A stretch of 64,000 bases of DNA from positions 26,523,246-26,587,245 of the forward strand of contig CM034238.1 in the NCBI GenBank assembly GCA_019916065.1, written 5' to 3'. The stretch's first letter is position 1, and every line of letters starts with the position of its first letter. Shown in pieces: positions 1 to 10,545 of the stretch. The position numbers were made by a program, and so were the translations under genes. The notes under the pieces were generated by a model, which had not been told where the DNA came from, did no database searches, and saw only the letters and a program-made list of their open reading frames with translations. Source of the DNA: Vitellaria paradoxa (Eukaryota; Streptophyta; Magnoliopsida; Ericales; Sapotaceae).

Positions 1-84
1 TGTATGCATACGAAAGAGAGAATAGTTCTCTGACTTCTTCTTCCAAGTCCTTTTTTTGTTTTGTTTTTGTTTTTTTAGTTTTTT

Positions 85-297
85 CGGTGACGAGGAACCT
101 AGACCTTCTCATGGCAAAGCCACATTGGACATTGGGCTCATGAACAACCTCATGAGATCCACGGACTGGTCAATTATAAGTAAAACCTATGTGGGAGCCT
201 TGAAGGGGGAGAAACCGTGGTGGACTTTCGAACTCATAACTCTTCTAAGTTTATGATTGAGGAGTGTGTCTTCACACCGGTAGGCTAGCCCTTAAGG
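85..297 (-). repeat. tRNA-derived SINE-like repeat (copy 1)
   Basis: Read on the minus strand, the sequence begins with a tRNA-like head. There is an A-box-like stretch near 280-295 (GGCTAGCCTACCGG) and a B-box-like stretch near 222-235 (GAGTTCGAA). A body and a T/A-rich end follow near 55-85. The same sequence recurs at 46369-46581 because both lie inside the large direct duplication. A 66-codon plus-strand frame over it is chance. SINE identity rests on the two polymerase III box-like motifs; no target duplication was identified. Confidence 0.55.
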
Positions 298-574
298 TTC
301 ACTTGAGTCCTGATCTTATCATGAACCCTGACTCATAAAGAATTTAGAACGATGTATACTTTCAGAAAGCACTCTTTTCCTGCTTAATGATAGATAACAT
401 ATGACAATAAATAAAAGCTACTTCCAATAATAACATTACCATTACAACTGCCACAATGACGACTCCAAACTAGTATTAATGACAGCACATCATATAAACA
501 GTCCTTTGTAATTTACTACATCAATAGAGTTTCTTCCTTTCTTGAAGCACAGAGACAGCAATGTTACCTCATGG

Positions 575-2310
575 TTATACATATACGTCATCAGGCATGA
601 AAGTATCAGTCAAAGCAGATTTTGACACCAAAGAAGCCGCCAACAGATGCAAAACCTGCAATGTGAATGCATAGATCAGCAAGTAATGGGTGGAACTACT
701 ATAGTAAATAGATTGAAATTATAAGCATATCATTGCGAATTTAATAATTTGACAGTTGAACAATAGACCCACAGCGGCTTTCTCGTGCAAGCCAACAATG
801 TTTGAAAATTAGCTTGTGGCCAGTGAATTCTTAATGTAAAACTTGTGTTAATTTCTCAAATTACTCTGACATAGACAAATTTACAGCAGTTAATTACCTC
901 CTGCTCGCCCATGGTCACCTCCAACTCCTCGACACTAGCGAGGGGTACCTTCAATCTGTTCATAAGAGATATGCCTAATATCATAGATAAAGGTGTTATG
1001 GACAAATTATCCATCACCATGAACATTGATGGCCCTTTTATAAATCCACTACCAATTTTAGCCTCCCCAAGATCAGATTTTGAATTCAAATCAGACATGG
1101 TTTTTTTAAACAAGGAGCAAAGAGTTGCATATGTTGGGTTTACAGCTTCCTCAATGCCAATTAGTTTGTTGCCGCAGGTAAGACCAGGGGCTAGCTTTGG
1201 ATTGACCAGAACTCCCTTCAGCTCCTCAGATTTGAAAAAATTGTTGACATCGAAATTTTTAATACTCTTGAATAAGTTACCCATGCATCCCTCAAAGGAC
1301 AAGCACGAAAATTCTTTAAATACATAACCAATGGGAAATGCAAGGAAACTACATAGGACTTCAACAAAGTTTTCTTCCACTTCTGCGTACAACACCTTAT
1401 GATCAGATCTGCTGATAATAAGCTTCAAGTTTATCTTTGAATTCGTATTTGTTGCATCTCTAACTTTTGGAGATTGAGGTATTTTCCTAGGTCCATATTT
1501 TGCATGATGAATCATCACACTAGTCTTATTGATGGGTGGCTCAATAAGGCTGTCCGAGAAAGGTGTTCTTGATGTCAAGGAAGACGAGAGCAATCTCAGA
1601 ACCTGTGTGAGAGAGATAAATATAATAAAATGATAGAAAAAACATTATTACCTTTTTTTTTTATTTAATCTGAAATCAGAGAAACAAACAATGTATTCAT
1701 TAATTACCTCGTTCTTTCCTATGTCCAGAGTTCTCTCTTCTATTTTGCTCCCATCCATTGCTCCAAAATTGCTAAGCAGAGATAAGCCAGCCATAGTGGA
1801 AATCGGCAATACTTGAAAATCATCTGTTATCATAAAGCGCACAATAGGTCTAACAAATACCCCTCCATCTTGAGGAACCGGCCTTAATAGCTTTACCTCA
1901 AGTTCTAAGGGTTTTCCACAGCGGCAAAGAGGATTTTGATAATAGCTCAAAAAATCACAATTAGCGCTACACAAATAATATTTGCTATTTTCAGTTTCAG
2001 TCAAATTTAGCTTAAGGTTCCTATTGTGGATATCAGCTGCACTTCGAGGATGAAGCAGTATCTCCTTGTGCTCGCTTCTCAGGTGTTCCTCGTCAAGCTT
2101 CTCTACACTTTCGTACAAGTTTCTCAAGCAACCAATCTCCCCTTCTAATAAGTGCTCACAAGTGAGTTTGGCTATGGTTCCAATGGGTATTGTCATAAAG
2201 CTGAACATGATGTCAATAAAATCCTTATTCGACTCTACACAAACAACTCTGTTTTTTTTCTTCTCCACAAGGATCTTTAAATTTATATTTTGAGAAGCTT
2301 CGGTGGCCAT
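575..2310 (-). CDS. DUF674 family protein, gene A (3 exons, 462 aa, intact)
   Basis: Plant-specific DUF674 protein of unknown biochemical function. Exon 1 is 2310-1708 (201 codons), exon 2 is 1602-898 (235 codons) and exon 3 is 655-575 (26 codons plus TAA). Both introns (1707-1603 and 897-656) have GT-AG ends and lie in phase 0. The start is the ATG of MATEASQNINLK, the usual family N terminus, with G at +4. The protein is two diverged copies of one module. Each has an LKxLV-type strand, a SFxxxPIG motif, a GC..NL(Y/F)xS helix and an FM(I/V)xD segment. Exon 1 ends in IEERTLDIGKNE. Exon 2 opens with VLRLLSSSLTSRTPFSD, and exon 3 (VLHLLAASLVSKSALTDTF) repeats that opening. The first module has Cys residues ending in CRCGK. 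No signal peptide or membrane segment is visible. The frame is open throughout. Copy E is almost identical. Family assignment is secure; cellular role is unknown. Confidence 0.9.
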
Positions 2311-4079
2311 GATCTTGAAGGGAAAAAGAACAACAAATGTGAAGAGAGTAATTAACCCTGCCCGACAAATTTACTTTCTGTTAGACCTACTCCTTGTATC
2401 AATCCCTAAAAAGTAAAGAGCAAGTGTAAAACATATAAAGATCTATGCATCACATAATAGTAAATGAAGCCAGCACAAGTTTGGTAAAAAGCCCCTCCAT
2501 GGCTGGACTATATAAAACTATAAAGCAACTTCAACCATAATGGAAAATGGATAAGAAAACACTAACAATTAGTCAGCTTTATGTAAAGAAATTGATAATT
2601 TGACAACTAAAAAGAGTTTAAGAACAATAAAACAAAAAAACACCCTGAAGTTTACATCAATGTTAAAGAAAAAAGATCAATCGATTATTTTGAAAGCTCA
2701 AATCATCAGCATATATTGCAACTGCTCACCATGAGCATTGTTCTTAGTGGCCTAATACAGTTTTTGTAGAGTTTTGATTGCAGAAAACATTTTGATGACC
2801 CCTATGACATTGGTATGTGACCTAAAATTTACATCAGAAAAGCTTTCCATTTTAGCAAAACAACACAAGGACACTGAAAAGCTTCAATAAAATCGGTATC
2901 ACAAAACTTTATCTAAGCTTATGTTCCTTTTCATAGTTTCCATGTTCAAAACTAGAGGTACAAATCAAAATCTTGCTACTAAGTTCCACAGAATTGACTT
3001 TCAGTAATCTAATTGCCACATTTCATAAAAGTTGTGTAGAAGACATGTTTAGTGTTGGATCGGGAATGTGCCATCTCACATGAAAACCAATTGGTGCTGA
3101 GTGACGAAAGTAAATTCCTTTTACAACATTCAAAGATCACATCACACGGACCTACTTTTAGAACGGTAGCAAGGAATGGCATTGTGTCCACACACAACCA
3201 TGCCTCACACAAGCGTAATTTAGTTTTATTAAATCACCAACTATCCCAAAAACTTAATATGTTAGGAAATAGGCCAAATACATTAAGCAAACTTAACCCC
3301 CTTTCATGTAGGATTGGTCATAAGTCGAGCTCTTCTTGGATTACCTGAGCTCTAGCTTGGAAATGCTTGGCTCAAAAGCTTGTTAGTTGATTCGATAAAA
3401 TAATATATATGTAATTTAATATTTACAATATTTTTACCTCAGTTTATAAAATTGATTTATTATATTTAAACTAAAACGATGTTATATTTAGATCTTGAGT
3501 CCAAAATCTTCTTTGTCGAACTCAACTCGAGCCCAATAAATAGCTTAAGCCAAGTTCAACCAGCCCAAAGCTCAGCTCGATTCAAATCCATCCCTACGTT
3601 CACGTGCAATCTAACTACTGGACAGCCAAATAATTGAACCATACACAATGCACATGCGCAAGCGCAAGAACAAACAAGATAAACATATATAATACAATTG
3701 AACAGGCCCCATGGAATCAGAGCTCTAATACGAACTGCCCCAAAAGCCGGAAAGGCATCAAGCTAACTCAACAAGTTAGTTTGATTGTTTGTTTTCGTAA
3801 AGGGAGGGGCCGGGAACTAGGAGGAAAATATGAAAATCAAGGCGTTCTGTGAACGGAAAAAAGATGTTTTTAAAGGGGGAAAAGAACACAACTGAGCAAA
3901 TAATTTCAAGCAGAAGATTTTTCCCAAGTAGCTTTTATTGTGAAGAAAATTAACCCGCTAGAATGAAACAAACACAAGCAATAAGAGTGAACGGCTGAAA
4001 TAAGCCACTGGAAGATAAATGGTAGCTATCGAAAGGACTGAAGCACAAAAATATAAATGGTAGAAAAGTAGCACAGGAT
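2311..4079 (-). other. 5' flank of gene A, with a likely 5'-UTR intron acceptor
   Basis: This stretch is non-coding and looks essentially identical to the region upstream of copy E (48497-50165) up to position 3981. A pyrimidine-rich acceptor (AG at 2407-2406) matches a cleaner one upstream of gene C at 30114-30113, suggesting a leader intron. In C and E the leader exon ends CATCTCACAG before GTACC. In A a deletion of about 38 bp at about 4019 has removed that exon end and the G of the donor. Short frames at 3009-3852 on both strands are not supported as genes. Confidence 0.5.
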
Positions 4080-4390
4080 CATCGCGGAGGTTTGGAATTG
4101 TATAAATTTTTATAAATTTATAAAAGTTAATATCTCGTCCTTTGTGTAGTGAGTACAAAAATTTTAATTTTATAATTTCGTATTTCGTGTTAGCAGAGAT
4201 TTATAAAATTTTATATTTTTTGGATTGCATTTAGAATGATAAAAAATAAAATAAAATAATATAAAATGAAATAAATTATAAGTTTGTTATTCATATAATA
4301 AAATAAAAAATAAATAACTTTCAAAAATTTTCAATATTTTTTACCGCTTGAAACAAAACCTTTACTTAGCACGAAACGGTGCCATCATTG
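4080..4390. mobile_element. MITE-like insertion in the gene A promoter region
   Basis: Compared with the matching site near gene C (about 31950-31975), A carries about 300 bp of extra AT-rich DNA between CATCGCGG and GGTGCCATC. Copy E has a longer version (about 50305-50955). The flanks share CATC, consistent with a short target duplication. The ends (GGTTTGGAAT and AAACGGTGCC) resemble the degenerate termini of hAT-like MITEs. The family call is tentative; the extra DNA relative to C is directly visible. Confidence 0.5.
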
Positions 4391-4836
4391 TAGCACTAGG
4401 CAAGCTAGCCAATGCAAGTCACTCTCCCACTTTCCCTCTTTATTTTTTTCATCTTTACTTCGCAAGAAAGTTTCCTAAATAAATTTTAAAAAGCAGTTTG
4501 ACTGGAAAAGATTCGTTCTTTCGCCAAATTTCAACTTTATTTTTATTCTTAAAAAAAATAATAAAAAACTAGGTTTTTTGTATGAGAAATTTTTTTAATT
4601 ATTTTTTGTAGATTCAAATAACATACCCAAAAATCATCAAACAAAAATGACCATAATTGTTATAAAAAAAAGCCATTTATAAAAAATTAAAAAGAAAATA
4701 ACTGATTTTTCCATTTCAAAACCAAACCCGTTTGCCTTTTATTAATAGTGAAACAAGGAGTAGAGGTTTTTTTTTTTGGTTATTTTTTGTTTTATAAAAT
4801 TTTTGTTAAAATTTATCTTTTCATTTGATTATTTTT

Positions 4837-5044
4837 AGGCATCTCAGTTATAAAAAAGGCTCACCCGGTGCGCAAGTGCTCCCCGGCTAGTGCGAGGGTA
4901 GGGAGACGGTGTGTGCATTTGTATGCAGCTTTACCCTTGCATTTTGTGAAGAGGCTGTTTGCACGCCTTGAAACTGTGACCTACAGGTCACCAGTAAAGC
5001 AACTTACCGTTGCGTCAAGACTCGCCCTCAGGCATCTCAGTTAT
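4837..5044 (-). mobile_element. Au-type SINE with 15-bp target duplication (copy 1)
   Basis: On the minus strand the element starts GAGGGCGAGTCTTGACGC at 5029 and ends in GGTGAGCCTTTTTT near 4852. This matches what I know of the Au SINE family of flowering plants, whose members start GAGGGCGAGC and end in a short T run. A perfect 15-bp direct repeat, AGGCATCTCAGTTAT, flanks it (4837-4851 and 5030-5044). The gene C unit has the interrupted empty-site sequence AGGCATCTTA at about 32494. The same insertion is present at 51437-51644, so it predates the A/E duplication. The 69-codon plus-strand frame here is a by-product. Confidence 0.9.
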
Positions 5045-6043
5045 GTTTTACAAAAAAATACAAAAAAAAAAGAATAAAAATATAAAACAAATTTGCATAA
5101 ACTTTGACAAAATTATAATCTTGGTTTACCTTTTTCAATGGATGTGCACATACAAACACTGTTCAGTTAAAAAAAACCCTTCAAAATTTACACCTAATTT
5201 ATTATTCTAATCCTTATTAAAAGAAACACTCTTTTTTTGGGGTAATTATATTGTTAAATATTCGAATAATAAATTTGAAGAACTTAAAATATAAATTTTT
5301 TATCTTGAATACTATGATAAAAATATTATAGATCAACAGAACACTAATCGTTTATCACGACCGACTATCTCTTTCTTTGTCCTCCAAGTAAAACGATGTA
5401 GTTTAGCAAAAACAAATTATTCTTTCAAAAATAATCTACAGATCTAGTTCGTAACAGAGTTACAAACATCATTTCAATTCTTACCCTCTAAACAAAGAAA
5501 AAGTGCGGGCAAAATTTTTAGTAAAAATGATAAGTGATGCCGACAGCATTCGAGATGAGACAAGATGAGGTGAAGATAAACTTCATTCGATGGGCTCGAT
5601 ACATTCATGCGCTTTTTAAAAACATGTATGTATCTGAACTGCTAAATTTTAATTCAACAGCTGAACAATACTGTTCAGTAGCTGACATTATTTTTCGATG
5701 TCAGCCTCCCCTCTTTTCACGCACACACATGCATATACATACCAGAAGGGTATCAAATGCAATGCATTTGCAAGTAATACCTATGACTGTATAGAACATG
5801 GAGTAAGATGTGGGGAGATTATAGAAGTCAATTGCATAAATACTTAAAGCTACAAAGAAGCAAAACACCAATCCAGTGCTCTCGCAGGTCACCCTTCATA
5901 ACATAATATATATATATATATAACAATGCCAAGAAAGCGGACACAGTACTACATAGGCATCCATACGGGGGGAAAAAGAAAGTAGCCATTCATTTGCCAT
6001 TGCATCAATAGAGTTTCTACCTCTCTTCATGCATCAAGATTAC
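5045..6043. other. Intergenic spacer between genes A and B
   Basis: AT-rich spacer with the 3' flank of gene B at its right end. It matches about 51645-52667 with moderate divergence. A short TA run lies at about 5909-5921. No gene, RNA or transposon end was recognised. Confidence 0.5.
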
Positions 6044-8190
6044 TCACTGCTCTATCTTTGGCTCCTTGGGCATGAAAGTATCAGTCAAAGCAGTATTTGA
6101 CACCAGGGTAGCCCCCAACAGACGCATAGCCTGCCATTATATATACATATCGGCAATTAGTGAATGGATCTGCTAGAGGTAAATCAAAATTGTAAGCATA
6201 TATTTGATAATTCAAAAATTCAACAGTTGTTGAAGGTTTGTGACAATTTCCAAAGTTACTTTGGATAGAACAAAAATGAAATAAAATAAAATTAATAGCA
6301 GTCAATTTACCTCCTCCTCACCCATGGTCACCTCCAACTCCCCTACATGACTGAGGGGCACTTGTAATTTGTTGATAAGAGATATGGCTGAGATGGGAGA
6401 TAAAGGTGTTATGGACAAATTATCTGTCACCATGAACATCGATGGCCCTTTCATAAATCCACCACCAATTTTAGCTTTCAAGAGATAGGAATTTGAATAC
6501 GAAAAGCTTGTCGTAAATGAGGAATTAAGAGATGACAATGATTGGTTTCCAGCCGCTTCCTCAATGCCAATTAGTTCGTTTCCATAAGCAAGACGAGGGG
6601 GTAGTTTTGGATCGACTAGATATGCCTTCATCAACTCGGAATTGAAGAACTTGTGGACATCAAGAGCTTTGATGCACTCGTACAAGTTGCCCACGCATCC
6701 CTTAAAGAACAAACTTGAAATTTCTTTAAGGACATAGCCAATTGGAAATGCGAGGAAACTACATAGTAGATCGACAAAATTTTCTTCAACTTCTGCATAT
6801 AACACCGTATTATAGCGTCTGTTGATGATGAGCTTCAAGTTCATCTTTGAATCCTTGTTGGTTTTGTCTCTAACTTGTGGAGATTGATCTGTACTCCTCC
6901 ATCCATATTTTCTACAATGACGGGTGAAATTAGTCCTACTGATGGTTGGATTCATAAAGGTATCCGAGAAGGGTGTCCTTGATTCTAATGAACTCCTCGG
7001 CAATTTCAGAACCTGTGACAGAGAGAGCAAAAGATAAGATTATTTTTTTTCCCCTCCCAGATATGCAATTAAAGAAACTATTAAGGTTGAGCTCATAATT
7101 GTTACACTAAGTTTCTAGCGAAATGACTGATTCCAGAGCAACGGACATTTACTTGTTCAGGCTCATGTATGTTAGTGCTAGAGGGAAGAGAAGGTTGAGG
7201 GTACCCAGGAGGCCTACCCCCCCAGGCATGGAGAAGTTATCGTTAAGATGGTTAGCTTGGATAGTTTGAACGCTAGGTTATATGATCGAATTCCTTTGAG
7301 CTACAGGACTTCAAATTTGACTCAGTTTTGGAATCTTTTTGTAATAGTCCCTAATATATAAACCAAGGAGGCGTTCTTGGAGTTCTTAAATAAAGATCCA
7401 GATTCATTACACCCGTGAAAGTAGGCACGTTGCCAAACCACATTGAATTTGTGCTCTTGTTGATTTTTTTTCTTTTTCTCTTGTTCTTCTTGCCTACATT
7501 CGCCATAGCTGTATGCGGTTGAGTTCAAATTTCACAACAAAAACAATTAATGAATTTGTTAATTACCTCAATCTTTCCTATGTGCAGAGTTCTCTCTTCG
7601 ATTTTGCTCCCTTCCACTGCTCCAAAATTTCTAAGCAGAGATAAACCAGTCATCGTGGACATAGGCAGTACTTGAAAGTCATCTGTTATCATAAAGTGCA
7701 CGTTTGGTTTTACAAACACCTCTCCATCTTGAGAAACCTGATTCGACAAATTTAGCTCGCGGTTGAAGGTTCTTCCACAACGGCAAGAAGTAGTTTGGTA
7801 ATAGCTTAGAAAATTGCATCTATCAGAATAAGGACTGTCATAACAAGGACACACATAATATTTGCTGTTTTCACTTTCACTCAAATTTATTTTTAGCTTC
7901 CTATTGAAGATTTCAGTTGCACTTCGGGGATGTAGTAGTATGTCCTTGTGCTCACTTCTCAGATGTTGCTCACCAAGACTTTCTACACTTTCATACAAGT
8001 TGTTCAGGCAACCAATCTCCCCCTTTAACAAGTGCTTACGACTGAGGTCGACGATTTTCCCAATAGGCATTGTCATGAAGCTGAACATAATGTCAATAAA
8101 AACATTGTTCGACTCAACAAAAACAACCCGGTTTTTCTCTCTCCCCACAAGGATCTTCAGACTTACATCTTGATAAGCTTCACTTGCCAT
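6044..8190 (-). CDS. DUF674 family protein, gene B (3 exons, 470 aa, intact)
   Basis: Second DUF674 subtype, clearly diverged from A. Exon 1 is 8190-7567 (208 codons), exon 2 is 7012-6311 (234 codons) and exon 3 is 6130-6044 (28 codons plus TGA). Introns 7566-7013 and 6310-6131 have GT-AG ends and lie in phase 0, at the same protein positions as in gene A. I chose the ATG opening MASEAYQDVSLKILV because it matches the A-type N terminus. An in-frame ATG at 8328 would add 46 residues not expected for the family. The first module keeps cysteines in a CP..C..CRCG pattern. Exon 2 has its own insert (about residues 345-365 of the protein) rich in Ser. The C terminus, MPKEPKIEQ, differs from the MPDDVYV of A. 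The closest relative in the window is copy F, which is interrupted by a stop. Confidence 0.9.
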
Positions 8191-8716
8191 GCGTTTGAAT
8201 AGAGGAAGAACGATTAACTTGAAGAGATGCGTAGTCTTGCTTGACAAAATTTGGCTGCTTTTAGAAGTGTGCCTCGCATCAATCACCACAAAAGCAAAGG
8301 TAAGAAAACATATAGAGTTATTCATCACAAGAATAGTCTATGAACCATGCACAAGTTTGGTAATATTGAGATTTCCTGTTTTTTTTTTTTTTTTTTTTTT
8401 TCACAGTAGGGTTTGATGGATTATTTTACACTAAATGACATGACACAAACATAGTGGAATCATGACCTTACTGAGATTGTTTGGATACTAACTATAGGTG
8501 TTGATATGAAGTTTATATATTAAATACCAGACAAATATAAGAGGTGTTACAATATTTGTCATTTATCGCTACATAATTTTAGTCGACGAAACAAAAGATA
8601 GATTAAACACCAAGTTACAAACATAGAATTTTGTTGTTGATAATAGAACACCATCATAGGTACATTTTATATGTATTTCTCTATTCCATTCCTTAAAATC
8701 TTTTTTTTTTCCAATA

Positions 8717-8863
8717 ACACGGGATGTTTGAGCCAACTTATGTGCAACTTGACTAATTCCTAAGGCCTTGAAGTTAATGATTGGATAAGCCGTAACGAGA
8801 CTTGAACTAGTGACATTTGGGAAGCAAATCTAAGATAATACCAGTTGAGCCAATCCTCAAGGT
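8717..8863 (-). repeat. tRNA-derived SINE-like repeat
   Basis: On the minus strand the element begins TTGAGGATTGGCTCAACTGG, which is A-box-like, followed about 45 bp later by AGTTCAAGTCTCG, which is B-box-like. A T-rich tract abuts its 3' side (8700-8711). The duplicate copy lies at about 55354-55499. It is a third SINE-like family in the window, distinct from the Au SINE and from the repeat at 85-297. No target duplication was verified. Confidence 0.5.
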
Positions 8864-10287
8864 TTAGTTATTGTCAATAAAGATAATAAAGTATATTTTT
8901 TAAGAGTCGCTTGAATTATTAACATGAAACCTTTTATTACTTAAGCAAGTAGAATGGTATCCTAGGCTTTTGCTATTTCTATTCATGCTTTCTGCTTTCT
9001 TTTGTTCTCTTATTTTTTTTGTCTTTCTCCCCTTTTTTTCTCTTTTCTTCTAAATAATCTGAAATTTTTAAATTCTGTTTCCCCTCCTATTTAGTTTCAA
9101 AAAATGAATAAGAATCACAAAACTTTAGGATAAGTAAGACTAAAAATGAAAATATGAAATGTAACTCAATAGTAATTCAAATATAACTAAAAGAATAGTT
9201 AGCATTGAAGGTCAAAAAATACTTAAGAGTGGACATTTGATACTTAAGAGTTTATTATGCAAGCGGAGGAAGAGGTTGGTGGTGTATTAAGTATAGAATT
9301 AAGGCTAGTTGGATTAAATGAAGGAATAGGTATGAAACTTTATGTGGCCAATATATGTTTAACGCTAAAAGGGAAGTTGTTATAATTAAGATAACAGTTA
9401 GAGTTGGTATTTTTACATGAATCAGAATGTCAAGCTACAAAAAAAAAAATAAATAAATAAATAATAACAACAATAATAACAATAAATAAACAAAATTAAT
9501 AAAATGAATGTTGCCGAGAGGAGAATGTTAAGGCGAGTACAGGGTAAAATGGGGAAAAATAAGATTACAAATGACCAAATTTATAAGATGATGTAGCTAA
9601 CACCAATATACACCAATTTACGATAAATTAAAAAAAAAAAAAAAAAAGCTAAGGTGATTTAGCCACATACAACTGATTCCAGTAGGTACACCAATTAGTA
9701 GTATTAAAAGCATTCAAATAATAGTTTCCCTGTACTTAATCAAAAATCAAGATACTTTACCAAGCCAAAAAGTTCAAGAATTGACTTTCACTTTTCTAAA
9801 TTGCCACATTTGTTGTTGTGTTGATCACGTGATTAAATTTATTTATTTATTTATTTATTTTATAGGGGAAGAAAAGCAAAAGACTTCAGTTCTGGGAATG
9901 GCAAAAACTCTTTCTTTCTTTTTTTTTTTTTTTTCTCATTAAGGGGAACAAGATCAAAACTGAACAAAGAAAATATATGATACATATAGCTTCATTAATT
10001 ATGCTTTATAAGTATAGTAATACGTATACCAATTTGAGCACAATGAAAATCATGTTTTTAAAGGGGAAAAGAACACAGTTGAACAGAACAAAGGAATTCA
10101 AAAAGCACGCGCAGGAAAGGAGATTTTTCCAAGTAACTTTAGAACAATTAATGCATCTACCAGTACTTCCACAGAAAATGAGAACAAACACCCCAATCCA
10201 AATATATATATGTATATATGTATATATATAAATCATGAAAATACAAATGATAAACCACAAAAGTATGATTCACTTGCAGAGGAAGGT
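8864..10287. other. AT-rich upstream region and likely leader intron of gene B
   Basis: No gene is visible. The region holds pyrimidine tracts, an A-rich AAATAAATAA run (about 9443-9463) and a TTTA run (about 9839-9860). It matches about 55500-57327 upstream of F. It would be the 5'-UTR intron of gene B if the leader exon ending at 10290 is real. Confidence 0.4.
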
Positions 10288-10545
10288 ACCTGTGGGATAC
10301 CTTGCCAGGAAGACCAACACAGCAATTAACTTGAAGGCTGATGACGATAATTCATGAAGGATTTGGGAATGGGGAATGCCAATGGAAAGCACATGGCAGA
10401 AGAAAGTATATATGTGACGGGTCTCTGACAGTGAGTAGTACAAAGCTAGTCAATGGCAGTCAACCGTGGTCCAGCTTTCCCTCTCCTTTGGCCGTCTGCT
10501 TTTCATCTTTACTTCCACCGAAAGTTTACTGATATTGGCCCTTTG
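10288..10545 (-). promoter_or_regulatory. Candidate promoter and leader exon of gene B
   Basis: On the minus strand there is a TATA box (CATATATAC, 10414-10407). A plausible start lies about 30 bp downstream, followed by a leader that ends CCCACAG at 10290 before GTACC (donor at 10289-10288). The block is conserved in the F unit (57328-57585), and its upstream half (AAGTAAAGATGAAAA, GAGGGAAAG, TTGACT..GCTTTGT) also recurs upstream of gene C. Conservation in otherwise decaying intergenic DNA supports a shared promoter. Transcription start and splicing are inferred. Confidence 0.5.

Noticed and set aside
911..1327. 138-codon plus-strand frame opposite exon 2 of gene A (also 28517-28933 and 47189-47419)
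   Set aside because: Antisense shadow of the conserved coding exon. It is conserved only because the sense exon is, and is broken in E.
8191..8328. Longer start for gene B, adding a hydrophobic N terminus (MMNNSICFLTFAFVV)
   Set aside because: Tempting as a signal peptide, but the A-type genes start at the equivalent of 8190, copy F lacks the upstream ATG in the same frame, and the stretch sits where a leader and splice acceptor are expected.
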